A stretch of 64,000 nt of DNA from Bdellovibrio svalbardensis (GCF_029531655.1 NZ_JANRMI010000002.1:558001-622000), one strand, 5' to 3'. Shown: positions 34,881-44,630, counted from the first letter of the stretch. A program made the numbers and translations. Notes: generated by a model from the sequence alone, not told the origin.

Positions 34881-35696
34881 ATGAAAAGTCTAAAGTATTT
34901 GCTCTTGTCCTCATTGGTGCTGGCAGCATGTTCTGATAAGTCAGCGAACCAGGTTGGAGTTGTTGATACACAATCCAATTCAAGTATTATTGGTGGATCG
35001 GAAGTTAAAGCAGGCGACCGCGAAATGGTTTCTACTGTGGGGCTATACGATAAAGCTGGCAAATTCCTTTGCACAGGAACTCTGATCAGCGGAAATTTGG
35101 TTTTAACAGCCGCTCATTGCATCGGTGAAGATCCAACCCAAATGGTCGTAATCTTCAAAGATAAATTTAGCAATGCAAAACCTGAAGATATGCGCCCCGT
35201 TATCGCAGCGAAACGTCACGATAAGTATCAGCCAGAACAAAGACTTAATACCGCTGACATCGCAGTGGTACGTTTTAATCCGGGTGCAGGAATTCCTGCG
35301 GGATATAACACGGCAAAAGTACTTCGTGATTTCTCTTTGTTATCTCCTGGAGCAAAAATTATCGCTGTAGGTTATGGCTTGAACTGGTCATGGGTCATCA
35401 CAAAAGGTGCCGGAACATTAAGAACAGTTGAATTGGAAGTTGAAAATCCAGCGTTCTCTGAAACTGAAATCTCTCTTCAACAATCGTTGAAAAAGGGAAT
35501 TTGCAGTGGAGACTCTGGTGGCCCTGGTTATATAGATATTGGTGGGCAACTTTATGTTTGGGGAGTTGTTAGCAGAGGCGCTGCTTTGAACATTCCTTTG
35601 ACTCCAAAGTGCGCAATGACGTCTATCTACACTAGAGTGGATGTTTATGCTCCGTTCATTATTGATGCCGCGAAAGCATTGAACGCTCTTAACTAA
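34881..35696 (+). CDS. trypsin-like (S1) serine protease, lipoprotein
   Basis: The protein has 271 residues. The lipobox LAAC (about residues 14-17) predicts a lipid-anchored protein. SIIGGSEV marks the usual activation site. The triad is complete: His in LTAAHCIG, Asp in NTADIAVVRF, Ser in CSGDSGGPG. S1 peptidases of this type are common in Bdellovibrio and are thought to help digest prey; that role is inference here. AAGGAG precedes the ATG and a strong terminator follows. Confidence 0.9.
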   Translation: MKSLKYLLLSSLVLAACSDKSANQVGVVDTQSNSSIIGGSEVKAGDREMVSTVGLYDKAGKFLCTGTLISGNLVLTAAHCIGEDPTQMVVIFKDKFSNAKPEDMRPVIAAKRHDKYQPEQRLNTADIAVVRFNPGAGIPAGYNTAKVLRDFSLLSPGAKIIAVGYGLNWSWVITKGAGTLRTVELEVENPAFSETEISLQQSLKKGICSGDSGGPGYIDIGGQLYVWGVVSRGAALNIPLTPKCAMTSIYTRVDVYAPFIIDAAKALNALN

Positions 35697-35717
35697 TTAT
35701 TGTCAGATCAGTCTTCA

Positions 35718-35774
35718 AAGCTCTGCTGTCTTTGGCACTTCTAAAGGCCAAATGATCTAAGCAGAGCTTTTTTT
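35718..35774 (+). terminator. branched rho-independent terminator
   Basis: An outer stem, AAAGCTCTGCT with AGCAGAGCTTT, encloses an inner stem (TTTGGC / GCCAAA). A T7 tract follows. It ends the S1 protease gene. Confidence 0.78.
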
Positions 35775-35869
35775 ATTTCTTTGTCTTCCCGCAAGCTATT
35801 GCCTGTCTTCCATCACGTTTGTTCACGCCGATATCTTGATTCCTGCGAATCATTTACGATGATCGTACT

Positions 35870-38800
35870 ATGCGCATCTCAGACGTCTCTATTAAAAATG
35901 CCGTCTTTTCATGGATGCTGTTTGCAGCATTTATAATCTTTGGATTTATCTCTTTTATGCGAATGGGTGTCAGTCAGTTGCCCGACGTGGACTTTCCGGT
36001 TGTGAATGTCAGTTTGACTTTGCAGGGGGCCGCTCCAGAAATTATGGAGACCAGCGTTGTCGACCCTGTTGAAGATGCATTGTCATCTGTCGAAGGGGTG
36101 GAGCGAATTACCTCAGTCAGTAAGACGGGAATTGCGAATATTACGATTGAGTTTGAGTTGAATCGGAATATTGATTCGGCATTGCAAGAGGTTCAGACCA
36201 AGGTGGCGCAAGCTCAGAAATTGATGCCGACGAACGTGGATCCACCGGTGATTACCAAGATCAATCCTGACGATCAGCCGATTATTTGGCTCGCGTTGAC
36301 TTATGAAAAAAATGACCCGTACTTTATGATGAGCTATGCGAAAGACTACCTGAAGGATCGCTTCACGATAGTGCCAGGGGTGGGCGATATTGTTTTAGGT
36401 GGTTACACAGATCCAGCCATGCGCATTTGGCTCAATTCCAAAAAGCTTTTACGAAATAATATTTCTGTCACGGATGTTTTGAGTTCCATTAATTCTCAGC
36501 ATGCAGAAATTCCCGGTGGATTTATTCAAAACCCCTTGAAGTCGTTCAATGTTCGCACTCTTGGGGAGTTTACCAGTAGTTCTGGTTTTGATGAATTGGT
36601 TATTAACAAACGCGCTGGACAGGTGATTCAGGATCCTTTCAATGTGGTGAAACTTAAAAATTTGGGCTACGCCAAAGAAGGATTGTCGGAAGTCTATCGG
36701 ATTTCCCGATTTGATGGAGTTCAGGCTTTGGGATTGGGTATTAAAAAGCAACTGGGGTCTAATGCCGTGGCGGTCGCCACGGCTGTAAAAAATAAGATCG
36801 CAGAAATTCAAGGAGCTCTTCCCCCAGGCATGAAGCTTCATATTAACTTTGATTCCACTCGATATATTGAACAAGCGATTGAGGAAATGATTAAGCACCT
36901 AGCCTTGGCGGTGCTTTTGACTTCTTTGGTGTGTTGGGTGTTTTTGGGAAGTTGGACGGCGACGTTGAATGTGTTGCTGGCAATTCCAACGTCGATAATG
37001 GGGGCCTTTATTGGTCTCTACTTTGCGGGCTTTACATTAAATACCTTTACATTGTTGGGCTTAACCTTGGCGATCGGTATCGTTGTCGATGATGCCATCA
37101 TGGTTTTAGAAAACATATTTAGGTACAATGAGCGGGGGCTTCGGCCCATTGACTCTGCCATTATTGGCGCTCGCGAAATCACCTTTGCCGCCCTCGCGGC
37201 CAGTGTCGCAATCATTGCGATCTTTTTACCCGTGGCCTTCATGAAAGGTGTGATTGGAAAGTTCTTTCTTCAATATGGCGTGACGATCTCGCTAGCGGTC
37301 TTGCTGTCACTCATTGAGTCGCTGACAATCACTCCCATGCGCTGTTCCAGTTTTGTTCATCAAGGTGCGCGAACCACGCGAATAGGCAAAGCCTTTGAAA
37401 TGGGGATGGAAAAATGGCGGGAGTTTTATGCGAAATCCTTGGATTGGACGTTGACCCATCGTTGGACCGTCTTAGTGGGCTCTGTGATTTTTGTGGGTAC
37501 TTCTTTTTTTTCAGTGGGCTTCCTAAATAAAGAAATGACCCCCGTTCAAGATCAAGGTCTTTTCATTCTGCGCCTTTCTGTCCCAGTCGGCTCCTCCTTA
37601 GCCTATACCGACACCAAAGCCAAAGAGATTGAAAAATGGCTGCGTACTCGTTCTGAACTGAGTCATCTCTATGTTGCGGTGGGAGGTCTTGGCTCGGGGG
37701 GAGGGAGTGATTCGAATACGGGGATGATGTTTGTAACTTTGAAAGATCGCGGATCTCGGGGCGTTGATCCCAAGCTTGGCCGAGAACTATCTCAGCAAGA
37801 GTTTATGGGGGTGGCTCGCAAAGAGCTTTCTAAGATTCCCGATGTGCAAGTCTATATGATGGATCTGTCAACGCGTGGATTTTCCACCGGGAAAGGTTAT
37901 CCCATTGAATTCACCTTGCAAGGTCCTGAGTGGGACAAGCTCGCAGAGCTGAATAATAAAATGAAAGATGATATGGTTAAATCAGGATTGATGGTCGATG
38001 TCGACTCGGACTATCTGGAAGGGATGCCAGAGGTCCAAGTGGTGCCGGCCCGCGAGCAAGCGGCTTTGCGTGGAATCAGTGTGGATGCCATCGGTAATAC
38101 CGTGCAAGCGATGATTGGAGGAGTAAAGAACGGCCAATATACGAAGAACGGGCATCGTTATGACATTTATGTTCAGTTAGAAAAGCGAGAGGATCCCAGA
38201 GAAGAGTTTAATGATCTCTTGGTGGCCAACGATCGTAATAATTTGATTCCCTTGCAAAAGGTGACTCAATTAAATACCAAACTCAGTCTTCAGCAAATTT
38301 CCCGTGTGAATCGGCAAAGAGCGATCACGATTTACGGCAATTTGGCGCCCGGAGCTTCTCAGCAAAAAGCGTTGGATTTTATTGCTGAAAAAGGCAAGTT
38401 GTTACCACCCACTTACTTTGTAGAGCAATCAGGAGCCGCCAAAACATTTAAAGAATCCTTCAACAGTCTGCTGTTCGCTTTGGCGATGGGTATTATTATT
38501 GCCTATATGGTTCTGGCCAGTCAGTTCAACTCGTTCTTGGATCCGCTGACTGTCCTAATGGCCCTGCCATTTAGTTTTAGCGGCGCATTTTTTGGTCTCA
38601 TATTGATGGGACAGACGATCAATATGTACTCGATGATCGGTCTTTTATTGTTGATGGGGATTGTTAAAAAGAATTCAATCTTACTGATTGATTTCACCAA
38701 TGCGGTTCGTGATCGTCGTGAGTCGGCGACCGCCATTGAAGCCTTGAAGGAAGCCTGTCCCGTTCGGTTGCGGCCGATTGTAATGACTTCGGTTGCGACC

Positions 38801-39154
38801 ATCGCGGCGGCGATCCCCTCTGCCTTGGCTCGTGGTGCCGGATCTGAAACCTTTAAGCCCATGGCTATTACATTGATCGGCGGCGTCTTGGTTTCGACAC
38901 TACTGACTCTGTATGCGGTTCCTGTCACTTATTCACTGGTCGATCGATTTAGAAAACGGGACGTGCGGAAGCATGATGTTGCGGAAGCCTTTGATCGAGT
39001 CGGTGATGCCACTTCGCTCACCTTTAATGAAGAGCCCGATGTTTCGCCATCGGAGCCTGTTTCTTCGGAAGTTGCCGCCGCCGAAAAAGAGTTTTTAAAC
39101 GATGAAGTCCCTGAGCAGCGACATAAAAGAAAATTTTCTGATCTATTCCACTGA
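35870..39154 (+). CDS. RND-family efflux transporter, inner-membrane pump
   Basis: A 1094-residue proton-driven pump with twelve membrane helices and two large periplasmic loops. The proton-relay Asp pair is in ITLAIGIVVDDAIMVLENI (helix 4), and the second half has GLLLLMGIVKKNSILLIDF. It resembles the MdtB/AcrB group (VGRGTAQ-like drug pumps). The C-terminal tail (about 60 residues, acidic then basic) is longer than usual. No membrane-fusion or TolC gene is adjacent, so partners must be encoded elsewhere; the HlyD/TolC pair at 8-10 kb belongs to a MacB set. Confidence 0.93.
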   Translation: MRISDVSIKNAVFSWMLFAAFIIFGFISFMRMGVSQLPDVDFPVVNVSLTLQGAAPEIMETSVVDPVEDALSSVEGVERITSVSKTGIANITIEFELNRNIDSALQEVQTKVAQAQKLMPTNVDPPVITKINPDDQPIIWLALTYEKNDPYFMMSYAKDYLKDRFTIVPGVGDIVLGGYTDPAMRIWLNSKKLLRNNISVTDVLSSINSQHAEIPGGFIQNPLKSFNVRTLGEFTSSSGFDELVINKRAGQVIQDPFNVVKLKNLGYAKEGLSEVYRISRFDGVQALGLGIKKQLGSNAVAVATAVKNKIAEIQGALPPGMKLHINFDSTRYIEQAIEEMIKHLALAVLLTSLVCWVFLGSWTATLNVLLAIPTSIMGAFIGLYFAGFTLNTFTLLGLTLAIGIVVDDAIMVLENIFRYNERGLRPIDSAIIGAREITFAALAASVAIIAIFLPVAFMKGVIGKFFLQYGVTISLAVLLSLIESLTITPMRCSSFVHQGARTTRIGKAFEMGMEKWREFYAKSLDWTLTHRWTVLVGSVIFVGTSFFSVGFLNKEMTPVQDQGLFILRLSVPVGSSLAYTDTKAKEIEKWLRTRSELSHLYVAVGGLGSGGGSDSNTGMMFVTLKDRGSRGVDPKLGRELSQQEFMGVARKELSKIPDVQVYMMDLSTRGFSTGKGYPIEFTLQGPEWDKLAELNNKMKDDMVKSGLMVDVDSDYLEGMPEVQVVPAREQAALRGISVDAIGNTVQAMIGGVKNGQYTKNGHRYDIYVQLEKREDPREEFNDLLVANDRNNLIPLQKVTQLNTKLSLQQISRVNRQRAITIYGNLAPGASQQKALDFIAEKGKLLPPTYFVEQSGAAKTFKESFNSLLFALAMGIIIAYMVLASQFNSFLDPLTVLMALPFSFSGAFFGLILMGQTINMYSMIGLLLLMGIVKKNSILLIDFTNAVRDRRESATAIEALKEACPVRLRPIVMTSVATIAAAIPSALARGAGSETFKPMAITLIGGVLVSTLLTLYAVPVTYSLVDRFRKRDVRKHDVAEAFDRVGDATSLTFNEEPDVSPSEPVSSEVAAAEKEFLNDEVPEQRHKRKFSDLFH

Positions 39155-39290
39155 GGCATTTACCAGAAGAATGCGGTAAACGGAACAGTGGAGCTATGTC
39201 TTTCACCCACCTGGCTACCATGTCAGATCAAATCCCTTTAACACTGAAAATACGAAAACATTTTTAACAGTTTCTAAACAGGAGAAGATC

Positions 39291-39791
39291 ATGAAAAGGA
39301 TTTTAGTTGTTCTCGTTCTCACAATGACAGGTGTGTTTGCACAAGCAAATGACGACATGACGACTCAGGGTAAATTGAGTTGGACTTGTGGCCTGGCTTT
39401 CAAAGGTTCGTCCATGGGCGTAAAAGTGATTGTTGGTAAATTCACGACCGAATCTGTGGGGACATTGAAGTGTATAGACCTTGAAGGCAATCATTTCCAA
39501 CGCGATGTCAAAGTGACAATGGATTCTCACTTTATTGGCCCGGTGGTGGGGTTGGGGTACTTTAAGTTCGCCGGTCTATCTTCAGAGATCAGTTTGTTTA
39601 ATTGCAGCCCAGAAGTTTTGTTTGGCAACTACCTAGTGGCACAGGGACAGGGTGCGATTATTGGTGGCGCGGGAACCTTCGCAGCCGTGCGAGTAAAACC
39701 ACCTGAAATTGCTGTGAATATCGCATTGAAGCTTGTTAAGGGTTTGGGCGTGCAGGTCGGTATTGAAAGAATGAAAATTTCTCCGCTTTAG
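39291..39791 (+). CDS. exported Gly-rich protein, unknown
   Basis: A 166-residue protein with a signal peptide (1-19, ending AQA). The mature part is beta-rich, with GAIIGGAGTFAAV near the end and Cys in SWTCGL, LKCIDL and NCSPE. The layout recalls periplasmic DUF992-like proteins, but I do not claim membership. A good ribosome site (AGGAGA) precedes the ATG. It stands alone, convergent with the barrel gene 21 bases away. Confidence 0.55.
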   Translation: MKRILVVLVLTMTGVFAQANDDMTTQGKLSWTCGLAFKGSSMGVKVIVGKFTTESVGTLKCIDLEGNHFQRDVKVTMDSHFIGPVVGLGYFKFAGLSSEISLFNCSPEVLFGNYLVAQGQGAIIGGAGTFAAVRVKPPEIAVNIALKLVKGLGVQVGIERMKISPL

Positions 39792-39812
39792 AAGATGAAA
39801 AATCGCCGGCTA

Positions 39813-40712
39813 TCAACGCTGCCAACGCTGTTGATAGCTGAGCGTCACTGTTTTGGATAGGCTCGAGTTTTCCGGGCTGCCAAAAAGTGTTTGATCGGAA
39901 TACGAAGCGGTGAGTGTGGATTCCATACTCAGCATATAGTTGGCTACAAAAGACCAGGTCATATTTTTTTGTAAATAGCCAGTGGATGTCTGCGCTCCTT
40001 TAATTTCTATGGCGTCTTCATTCAGCATGGAGAGGCTATTTCCCAAACGCAAAGCACCCTTACTCCAGCCAAATCCCAATGTGGCGCTATGACCCCAGCC
40101 TGGTATCGCTTCAATATCGCCTCCGGCGGAAGCACTGGTAAACTGGCGAGCAAAGGATTTGTGAAGCTCTGCGCTGGCGTGTGCATCCCAGGCGTTGAAT
40201 GTTTTTGTGAAGACCAGCCCGCTTCCAGCCGTGAAGAAACCGCGCCCCCGGGAATCGGTGGCGAAGTTGTTGCTGGCGTCATAAATGGACGGAGATGTGG
40301 GCAAAGTTAGCTGCAGGAAGCCCCAGCCTTTGGGTTTCCACTTGGAATAACCAAGCTCAGGCAAAAATTCGTAACCGAGTCCCGTGGAGATGTCGCCAAG
40401 CCCCGTGCTGCTTTCTGCTTCCACTTTGCGATAGATGACGGGAATTGAAAACCCAGCTTGCAATGAATCAGAAATCAAGGTGGCACCTTCAATTTTAAAG
40501 GTCTCACTTTGGTTCTGATCCTTTCGGCGCATCCATTTCCCATTTGGTAGAACGTCATCGGTGACTTGCCCATGGCTGAGCGAGGTGGTTACTTGGGCTT
40601 TGTCATCGCCTAGAATAAGTGCAGGGAAGGCGAAGCCTCCGCCACAGCAACTCGCAGCGAATGACGTCGATGTGACCAATAAAAGAAAACCGGATAGGAA
40701 GAAGTTGATCAT
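39813..40712 (-). CDS. outer-membrane barrel-like protein with CCGGG motif
   Basis: This 299-residue protein has a signal peptide (1-19). The mature N-terminus starts directly with SCCGGGFAFPALILGDDKAQ, a pattern seen in a group of delta-proteobacterial outer-membrane proteins of unknown role. The rest is a run of amphipathic strands, likely a barrel. The paired Cys at the very start may be a metal or heme site; this is inference. It is the last gene of a three-gene leftward operon, overlapping the lipoprotein gene by four bases. Confidence 0.62.
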   Translation of the reverse strand: MINFFLSGFLLLVTSTSFAASCCGGGFAFPALILGDDKAQVTTSLSHGQVTDDVLPNGKWMRRKDQNQSETFKIEGATLISDSLQAGFSIPVIYRKVEAESSTGLGDISTGLGYEFLPELGYSKWKPKGWGFLQLTLPTSPSIYDASNNFATDSRGRGFFTAGSGLVFTKTFNAWDAHASAELHKSFARQFTSASAGGDIEAIPGWGHSATLGFGWSKGALRLGNSLSMLNEDAIEIKGAQTSTGYLQKNMTWSFVANYMLSMESTLTASYSDQTLFGSPENSSLSKTVTLSYQQRWQR

Positions 40713-41134
40713 AGAGTGAGCTTTACAGTGGCTTGGTCAAAAATCGTCGTTGTGTCTTTGATGTAGAATCGAATTTCCCAGTCTCCCGGCATAATAAAAA
40801 AGACTTTATTGATTCTAAAAACACCCTCTTCAATTTTTTCGATTTTGACCGGGGAAGAACCATGTCCCATGGAAGGCATCCACAAAACAGCGGAAAGTGT
40901 TTGAGAAGGATTTTTCAGGGGGAGTGAGAGCTTCACGATGAATTCTGATTCGGCAGGAGATTGAGGGCCTTTGGTCCATTCGAGTTGAGCACAATTTTGG
41001 CTATTGGCGAATATAAAATCACAGTTGCTGGATTGCTCTGGTGAGTCTTGCTTGGTATTTTGCTGCGGATCGAGATAGTCCGGGCGTGCGCAGGCGACAA
41101 GCAATAGGGTGATGGTGACGAAAAAGATTTTCAT
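40709..41134 (-). CDS. lipoprotein with YtkA-like domain
   Basis: This 141-residue lipoprotein has the lipobox LVAC near residue 14. The C-terminal 90 residues match the YtkA-like/FixH-type immunoglobulin fold: VKLSLPLKN..., then WMPSMGHGSSPV, then MPGDWEIRFYI. The His/Met-rich MPSMGHG loop is the likely metal (copper) site in this family. It is flanked by a redoxin and a CCGGG barrel, and the gaps are 3 bases and a 4-base overlap. A periplasmic copper-delivery role is plausible from the trio. Confidence 0.75.
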   Translation of the reverse strand: MKIFFVTITLLLVACARPDYLDPQQNTKQDSPEQSSNCDFIFANSQNCAQLEWTKGPQSPAESEFIVKLSLPLKNPSQTLSAVLWMPSMGHGSSPVKIEKIEEGVFRINKVFFIMPGDWEIRFYIKDTTTIFDQATVKLTL

Positions 41135-41137
41135 GAA

Positions 41138-41692
41138 TTATTCCTCACGCTGGATAAAGCAACCCAAAGCTCGGCCTTCTTTGATTCTGGGAGTTTTGCC
41201 ATTCTGAATGTCGTCCAAGACTTCTTTAAGAAACTGCCTTTTTGAGGAAGGGCCGACATGGCTGTCTGTGACTCCTCCTTGATAAAGAATTTCACCTTTC
41301 GAGTTCAAAACAAAGGCATGGGGTGTTTTGAGTGCACCTAAATGATTAGCCCAAGTGCTTTTGTTATCTTGAAGAATTGGAAAATTTAAATGCGCACTTT
41401 CAAAATGAACGGACGAGTCTTTGATGCTTTCGTCTGCATTGGAATGGATGCCAACAAAAGAAAATTCTTTAAATTCAGTGGATAGTTTATTTAACAGGTC
41501 TTCGTGACTGGCAGAGCAGGGGCATTTGGCTGATAGAAAAACCAAGACTGTGCCTTTATTGGAACTTGCGACATCTACTTTAAGGGACTTGTTATTTACC
41601 AGATCCAAGCCTTCAAGATGAGTAAGAGGTGGCGTAGCAAAACTAAAGCTTTGCAACAAAAGACAACTGACGAAAATAAATGCACTTTTCAT
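41138..41692 (-). CDS. exported thioredoxin-fold redoxin (AhpC/TSA-type)
   Basis: This 184-residue protein has a signal peptide (1-20). The thioredoxin-fold domain carries the reactive motif AKCPCSASHE (two Cys, CxC) and later TPHAFVLNSKGEILYQGG. A C-terminal ALGCFIQ Cys is typical of the redoxin branch found with copper or cytochrome genes. It should be a periplasmic thiol or disulfide reductant. The ATG at 41692 opens the signal peptide; the ribosome site is weak. It heads the operon with the YtkA-like lipoprotein. Confidence 0.75.
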   Translation of the reverse strand: MKSAFIFVSCLLLQSFSFATPPLTHLEGLDLVNNKSLKVDVASSNKGTVLVFLSAKCPCSASHEDLLNKLSTEFKEFSFVGIHSNADESIKDSSVHFESAHLNFPILQDNKSTWANHLGALKTPHAFVLNSKGEILYQGGVTDSHVGPSSKRQFLKEVLDDIQNGKTPRIKEGRALGCFIQREE

Positions 41693-41820
41693 AAGCATTT
41701 TACTAGCACGGCGAAGCATCTCTGCCCACGCCACAAATAGTTGCTCCTTGCGACGCGCAGCGCTTCATTCTGAGTGGATCCTGCATTGCCGCGAGGGCCA
41801 GGCTTCGCTAAAATTTCAGC

Positions 41821-43911
41821 ATGTTTAGACAACTTAAAGATTATTTCATCCGTTTTAGACAATATAAGCGCAGTGGCCTGATTCACAGTGATTTGGATGT
41901 TCTTCTGAATTCTGCAGCAACGCAAAGAAGTTTGGAAGACAAGCTGCAATGGCTGGTGAAGCTTTTGCAGTGGGTTCGTTATGAAGGCAATATAGATGCT
42001 CATATTGAAAAAGAGGCGGGCAAAGTCCCTGCTGCGCGCCTGCGCTATCTTTTGATGATCTTGGATCGAAATCCAACTTGGAAAGTTGAGACCGCAAAAA
42101 TACTGCGTGCTGTGATTAAGAATGTCGGCGGTATTGAACTCTATACAGAGACCGGTTTGCCTCGAGAAGTGGGAGTGATCGGCGAAGTGTGGGATCGTCT
42201 TATTATGAAGATGTTGCCGACGCCACCCTTGGATCATGAATTGGGTTACCTTTTCTGGGCTCTTTTCCCAGACGCGAAGGATCCACTTTGGTTGGCCTCT
42301 ATTGATCATCAGACGTTTGATAAATTGGTGGATCTTTTTAACTATGAAGTTGCTGCAGTTGAGGGGGATTGGAATCGGCTGCATACCGATTTGGAAGATG
42401 CCTTGGCCTACTTGGTGATTCAAGTTCGCGCGATAGGTCTTTCGCCGGCCTTCAGACATCGCTTGGATAAAGCGAACTTTCGCGATTCAGCTTTCTTTGC
42501 CCTGGTGCGGGGACTCGAGGAATTTCATATTGCCTATCAGGAAAATGACCGCCAGGTTTTCTTGGAAAAAGCTTCCCGCTTTCGTTTGTTGATATGGGAA
42601 TGCCGTCGTGAATTGGCGCAGGTTCATAAACATTTGGATGAGTTTGGTGTCAGCATCAATCTGGTATTTCAAATCGCTCGGATTCAGGCCTATTTGAAAC
42701 GGGTCGACAGTCTTGTTGAAATTCTCATCACAGAGAAATTGGATGCGAAGAAGGTGACTCAGTTCCTTGCAACCTTGGTTGAGGAAAATCAGGAGCTTCG
42801 TAGCGTGAAGTCATTGATCTCTCAGAATGTCAGTTTGCTTGCCCGAAAGGTTGTTGAGCGGGCGGCGGAGACTGGGGAGCACTATATCACTCGCACTCGC
42901 GAAGAATATCGCAAGATGGTGAGTGCCGCCGCTGGCGGTGGTGCGATTACGGCGATCACAGTTTATTTAAAGACCGGCATTCTGGCTTTGGGGCTTTCTG
43001 GTTTTATGGAAGGTGTTTTTTCTTCAGTGAATTATGCTTTGAGTTTCTGCGTGATTCATTTGGCGGGTTTTACTTTGGGAACCAAGCAGCCCGCAATGAC
43101 GGCACCTGCTTTGGCGGCAAAGATGCAGGATGTGGGAACTCCCGAAGGGATGGAAAGTCTTGTTGATGAAATTGCTCATTTAATCCGGTCGCAAGTCGCG
43201 GCAATATCGGGCAACGTATTGATGGTTGTTCCTGTGACTTTATTTATTGATGCTGCTTTCTTTTTTACCCTTGGAAAACACGTTATGTCCTTCGAAACAG
43301 CTCACCATGCCTTTGAGGCTGTCGACGTCCTGGGGCCGGCGGCGCTTTATGCGGCTTTCACGGGGATTCTATTATGGCTTTCAAGCTTGGCTGCGGGATG
43401 GGGAGATAATTGGTTTGCTCTTTATTCCCTGCGAAAGACATTGGCGCGCAGTCCAACTTTAAGAACAGTATTTGGAAAAATGAATGCCCGCCGTATCGCG
43501 GTCTTTTTCGAGAAGAACATATCAGGTCTTTTAGGGAATATCGTTTTGGGTGTGATGCTGGGGATGACTCCACAGATCTTGCGCTTTGTTGGAATTTCCT
43601 TGGATGTACGTCACGTCACATTGTCATCGGGTTCCATGGGGGCCGCGATCTCAGTGATGGGTGTGCAGTATATGAAGACGGCAGAGTTCTGGCGAGCCAT
43701 GATTGGAATCCTTAGTGTGGGGGTTCTGAACGTCTCAGTCAGTTTTGGGATGGCCTTGTGGGTGGCTATTCGTGCTCGTGGCATTAAGACGCCTCAACGT
43801 CGTGCCATTCGAAAAGCTGTCTTTAAAAGATTGATTCAACATCCTTTGAGCTTCTTGCTTCCGGTAGGAACGACAGTGGCAAAATCTTCTACTGAGGGGC
43901 ACGGTCACTAA
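41821..43911 (+). CDS. Gcr-type 'site-specific recombinase' family membrane protein
   Basis: A 696-residue protein. Residues 1-350 are helical and soluble; residues 370-680 hold about six membrane helices, including a stretch near FFEKNISGLLGNIVLGVMLG and the family motif SLDVRHVTLSSGSMGAAI. This matches the Pfam family named 'site-specific recombinase' after Neisseria Gcr. The membrane half and the absence of any known recombinase active site make the name doubtful. The stop shares a base with the GT2 start, so the two are coupled; a role in envelope synthesis is more likely than recombination. Confidence 0.78.
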   Translation: MFRQLKDYFIRFRQYKRSGLIHSDLDVLLNSAATQRSLEDKLQWLVKLLQWVRYEGNIDAHIEKEAGKVPAARLRYLLMILDRNPTWKVETAKILRAVIKNVGGIELYTETGLPREVGVIGEVWDRLIMKMLPTPPLDHELGYLFWALFPDAKDPLWLASIDHQTFDKLVDLFNYEVAAVEGDWNRLHTDLEDALAYLVIQVRAIGLSPAFRHRLDKANFRDSAFFALVRGLEEFHIAYQENDRQVFLEKASRFRLLIWECRRELAQVHKHLDEFGVSINLVFQIARIQAYLKRVDSLVEILITEKLDAKKVTQFLATLVEENQELRSVKSLISQNVSLLARKVVERAAETGEHYITRTREEYRKMVSAAAGGGAITAITVYLKTGILALGLSGFMEGVFSSVNYALSFCVIHLAGFTLGTKQPAMTAPALAAKMQDVGTPEGMESLVDEIAHLIRSQVAAISGNVLMVVPVTLFIDAAFFFTLGKHVMSFETAHHAFEAVDVLGPAALYAAFTGILLWLSSLAAGWGDNWFALYSLRKTLARSPTLRTVFGKMNARRIAVFFEKNISGLLGNIVLGVMLGMTPQILRFVGISLDVRHVTLSSGSMGAAISVMGVQYMKTAEFWRAMIGILSVGVLNVSVSFGMALWVAIRARGIKTPQRRAIRKAVFKRLIQHPLSFLLPVGTTVAKSSTEGHGH

Positions 43912-44630
43912 TGAAAGAACTATCTGTTGTGATCCCGGCGTATAATGAAGAGAGTCGACTTCCTCAGACTTTGGAAGTCTTACGCAAGCTTTGCAATGAG
44001 CAGGCTTTACAATGGCAGCTTCGTGAAGTTCTGGTGAGTGACGATGGTTCTTTGGATGGCACAGCGGCCTTCGTAAATAATTTTGCCAAGAGTTGGCCTT
44101 TGTTGAAGCTTGTGAATCTTCCGCAAAATCAAGGCAAAGGGGCTGCAGTTCGCTTGGGAATGCAGCAGGCACAGTCTGAGTGGATTTTGATTGCTGATGC
44201 AGACATGGCCACGCCTTGGGAGGAGATGAATAAGTTTGCGCAGATTTGTGAAGGTTTTGATTTGGTTATGGGATCTCGCGCGCTGGCCCAAAGTGAAATC
44301 ACCGTGCGCCAACACTGGATTCGTCAAAGCATGGGAAAGACTTTTAATAAGATATTAAAGAGTTTGGTGAATCTTCCTTATCAAGACACTCAATGCGGTT
44401 TTAAACTCGTGCGCAATGATGCAAGTTTCAGAAAAGATATTCTGACGAAGTTGAGTGTGGATCGCTTCGCATGGGACGTGGAATTGATTCTACAAATGCA
44501 GAAAAACAAAAAACGCATCTTAGAATCTCCCATTCGTTGGAGTCATCAAGAAGCCTCTCGCGTGCGTATGTTTAGAGATAGCTTAGAGATGTTTTTCACC
44601 GTGGTGAAATTGCGCCTCCGTCTGAAATAG
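43911..44630 (+). CDS. GT2 glycosyltransferase, dolichyl-phosphate-glucosyltransferase-like
   Basis: A 239-residue GT-A enzyme without membrane helices. It has the N-terminal ELSVVIPAYNEESRLPQTL, a VSDDGSLDGT nucleotide-binding loop, NQGKGAAVRLGMQQA, and the metal-binding ADADMATP. The best family match is the dolichyl-phosphate beta-glucosyltransferase group, which loads a sugar on a polyprenyl phosphate. Its ATG overlaps the stop of the Gcr-type gene (TAATG), suggesting joint action on a lipid-linked sugar at the membrane. Confidence 0.88.
   Translation: MKELSVVIPAYNEESRLPQTLEVLRKLCNEQALQWQLREVLVSDDGSLDGTAAFVNNFAKSWPLLKLVNLPQNQGKGAAVRLGMQQAQSEWILIADADMATPWEEMNKFAQICEGFDLVMGSRALAQSEITVRQHWIRQSMGKTFNKILKSLVNLPYQDTQCGFKLVRNDASFRKDILTKLSVDRFAWDVELILQMQKNKKRILESPIRWSHQEASRVRMFRDSLEMFFTVVKLRLRLK

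Noticed and set aside
35870-39154. RND pump as part of the HlyD/TolC set at 8-10 kb
   Set aside because: It is more than 25 kb away with its own upstream region, and that set already has a MacB-like pump.
41689-42459. Long minus-strand reading frame (256 codons)
   Set aside because: It lies opposite the Gcr-type gene, has no ribosome site, no recognisable domain and ordinary shadow composition. The plus-strand protein has clear family motifs.
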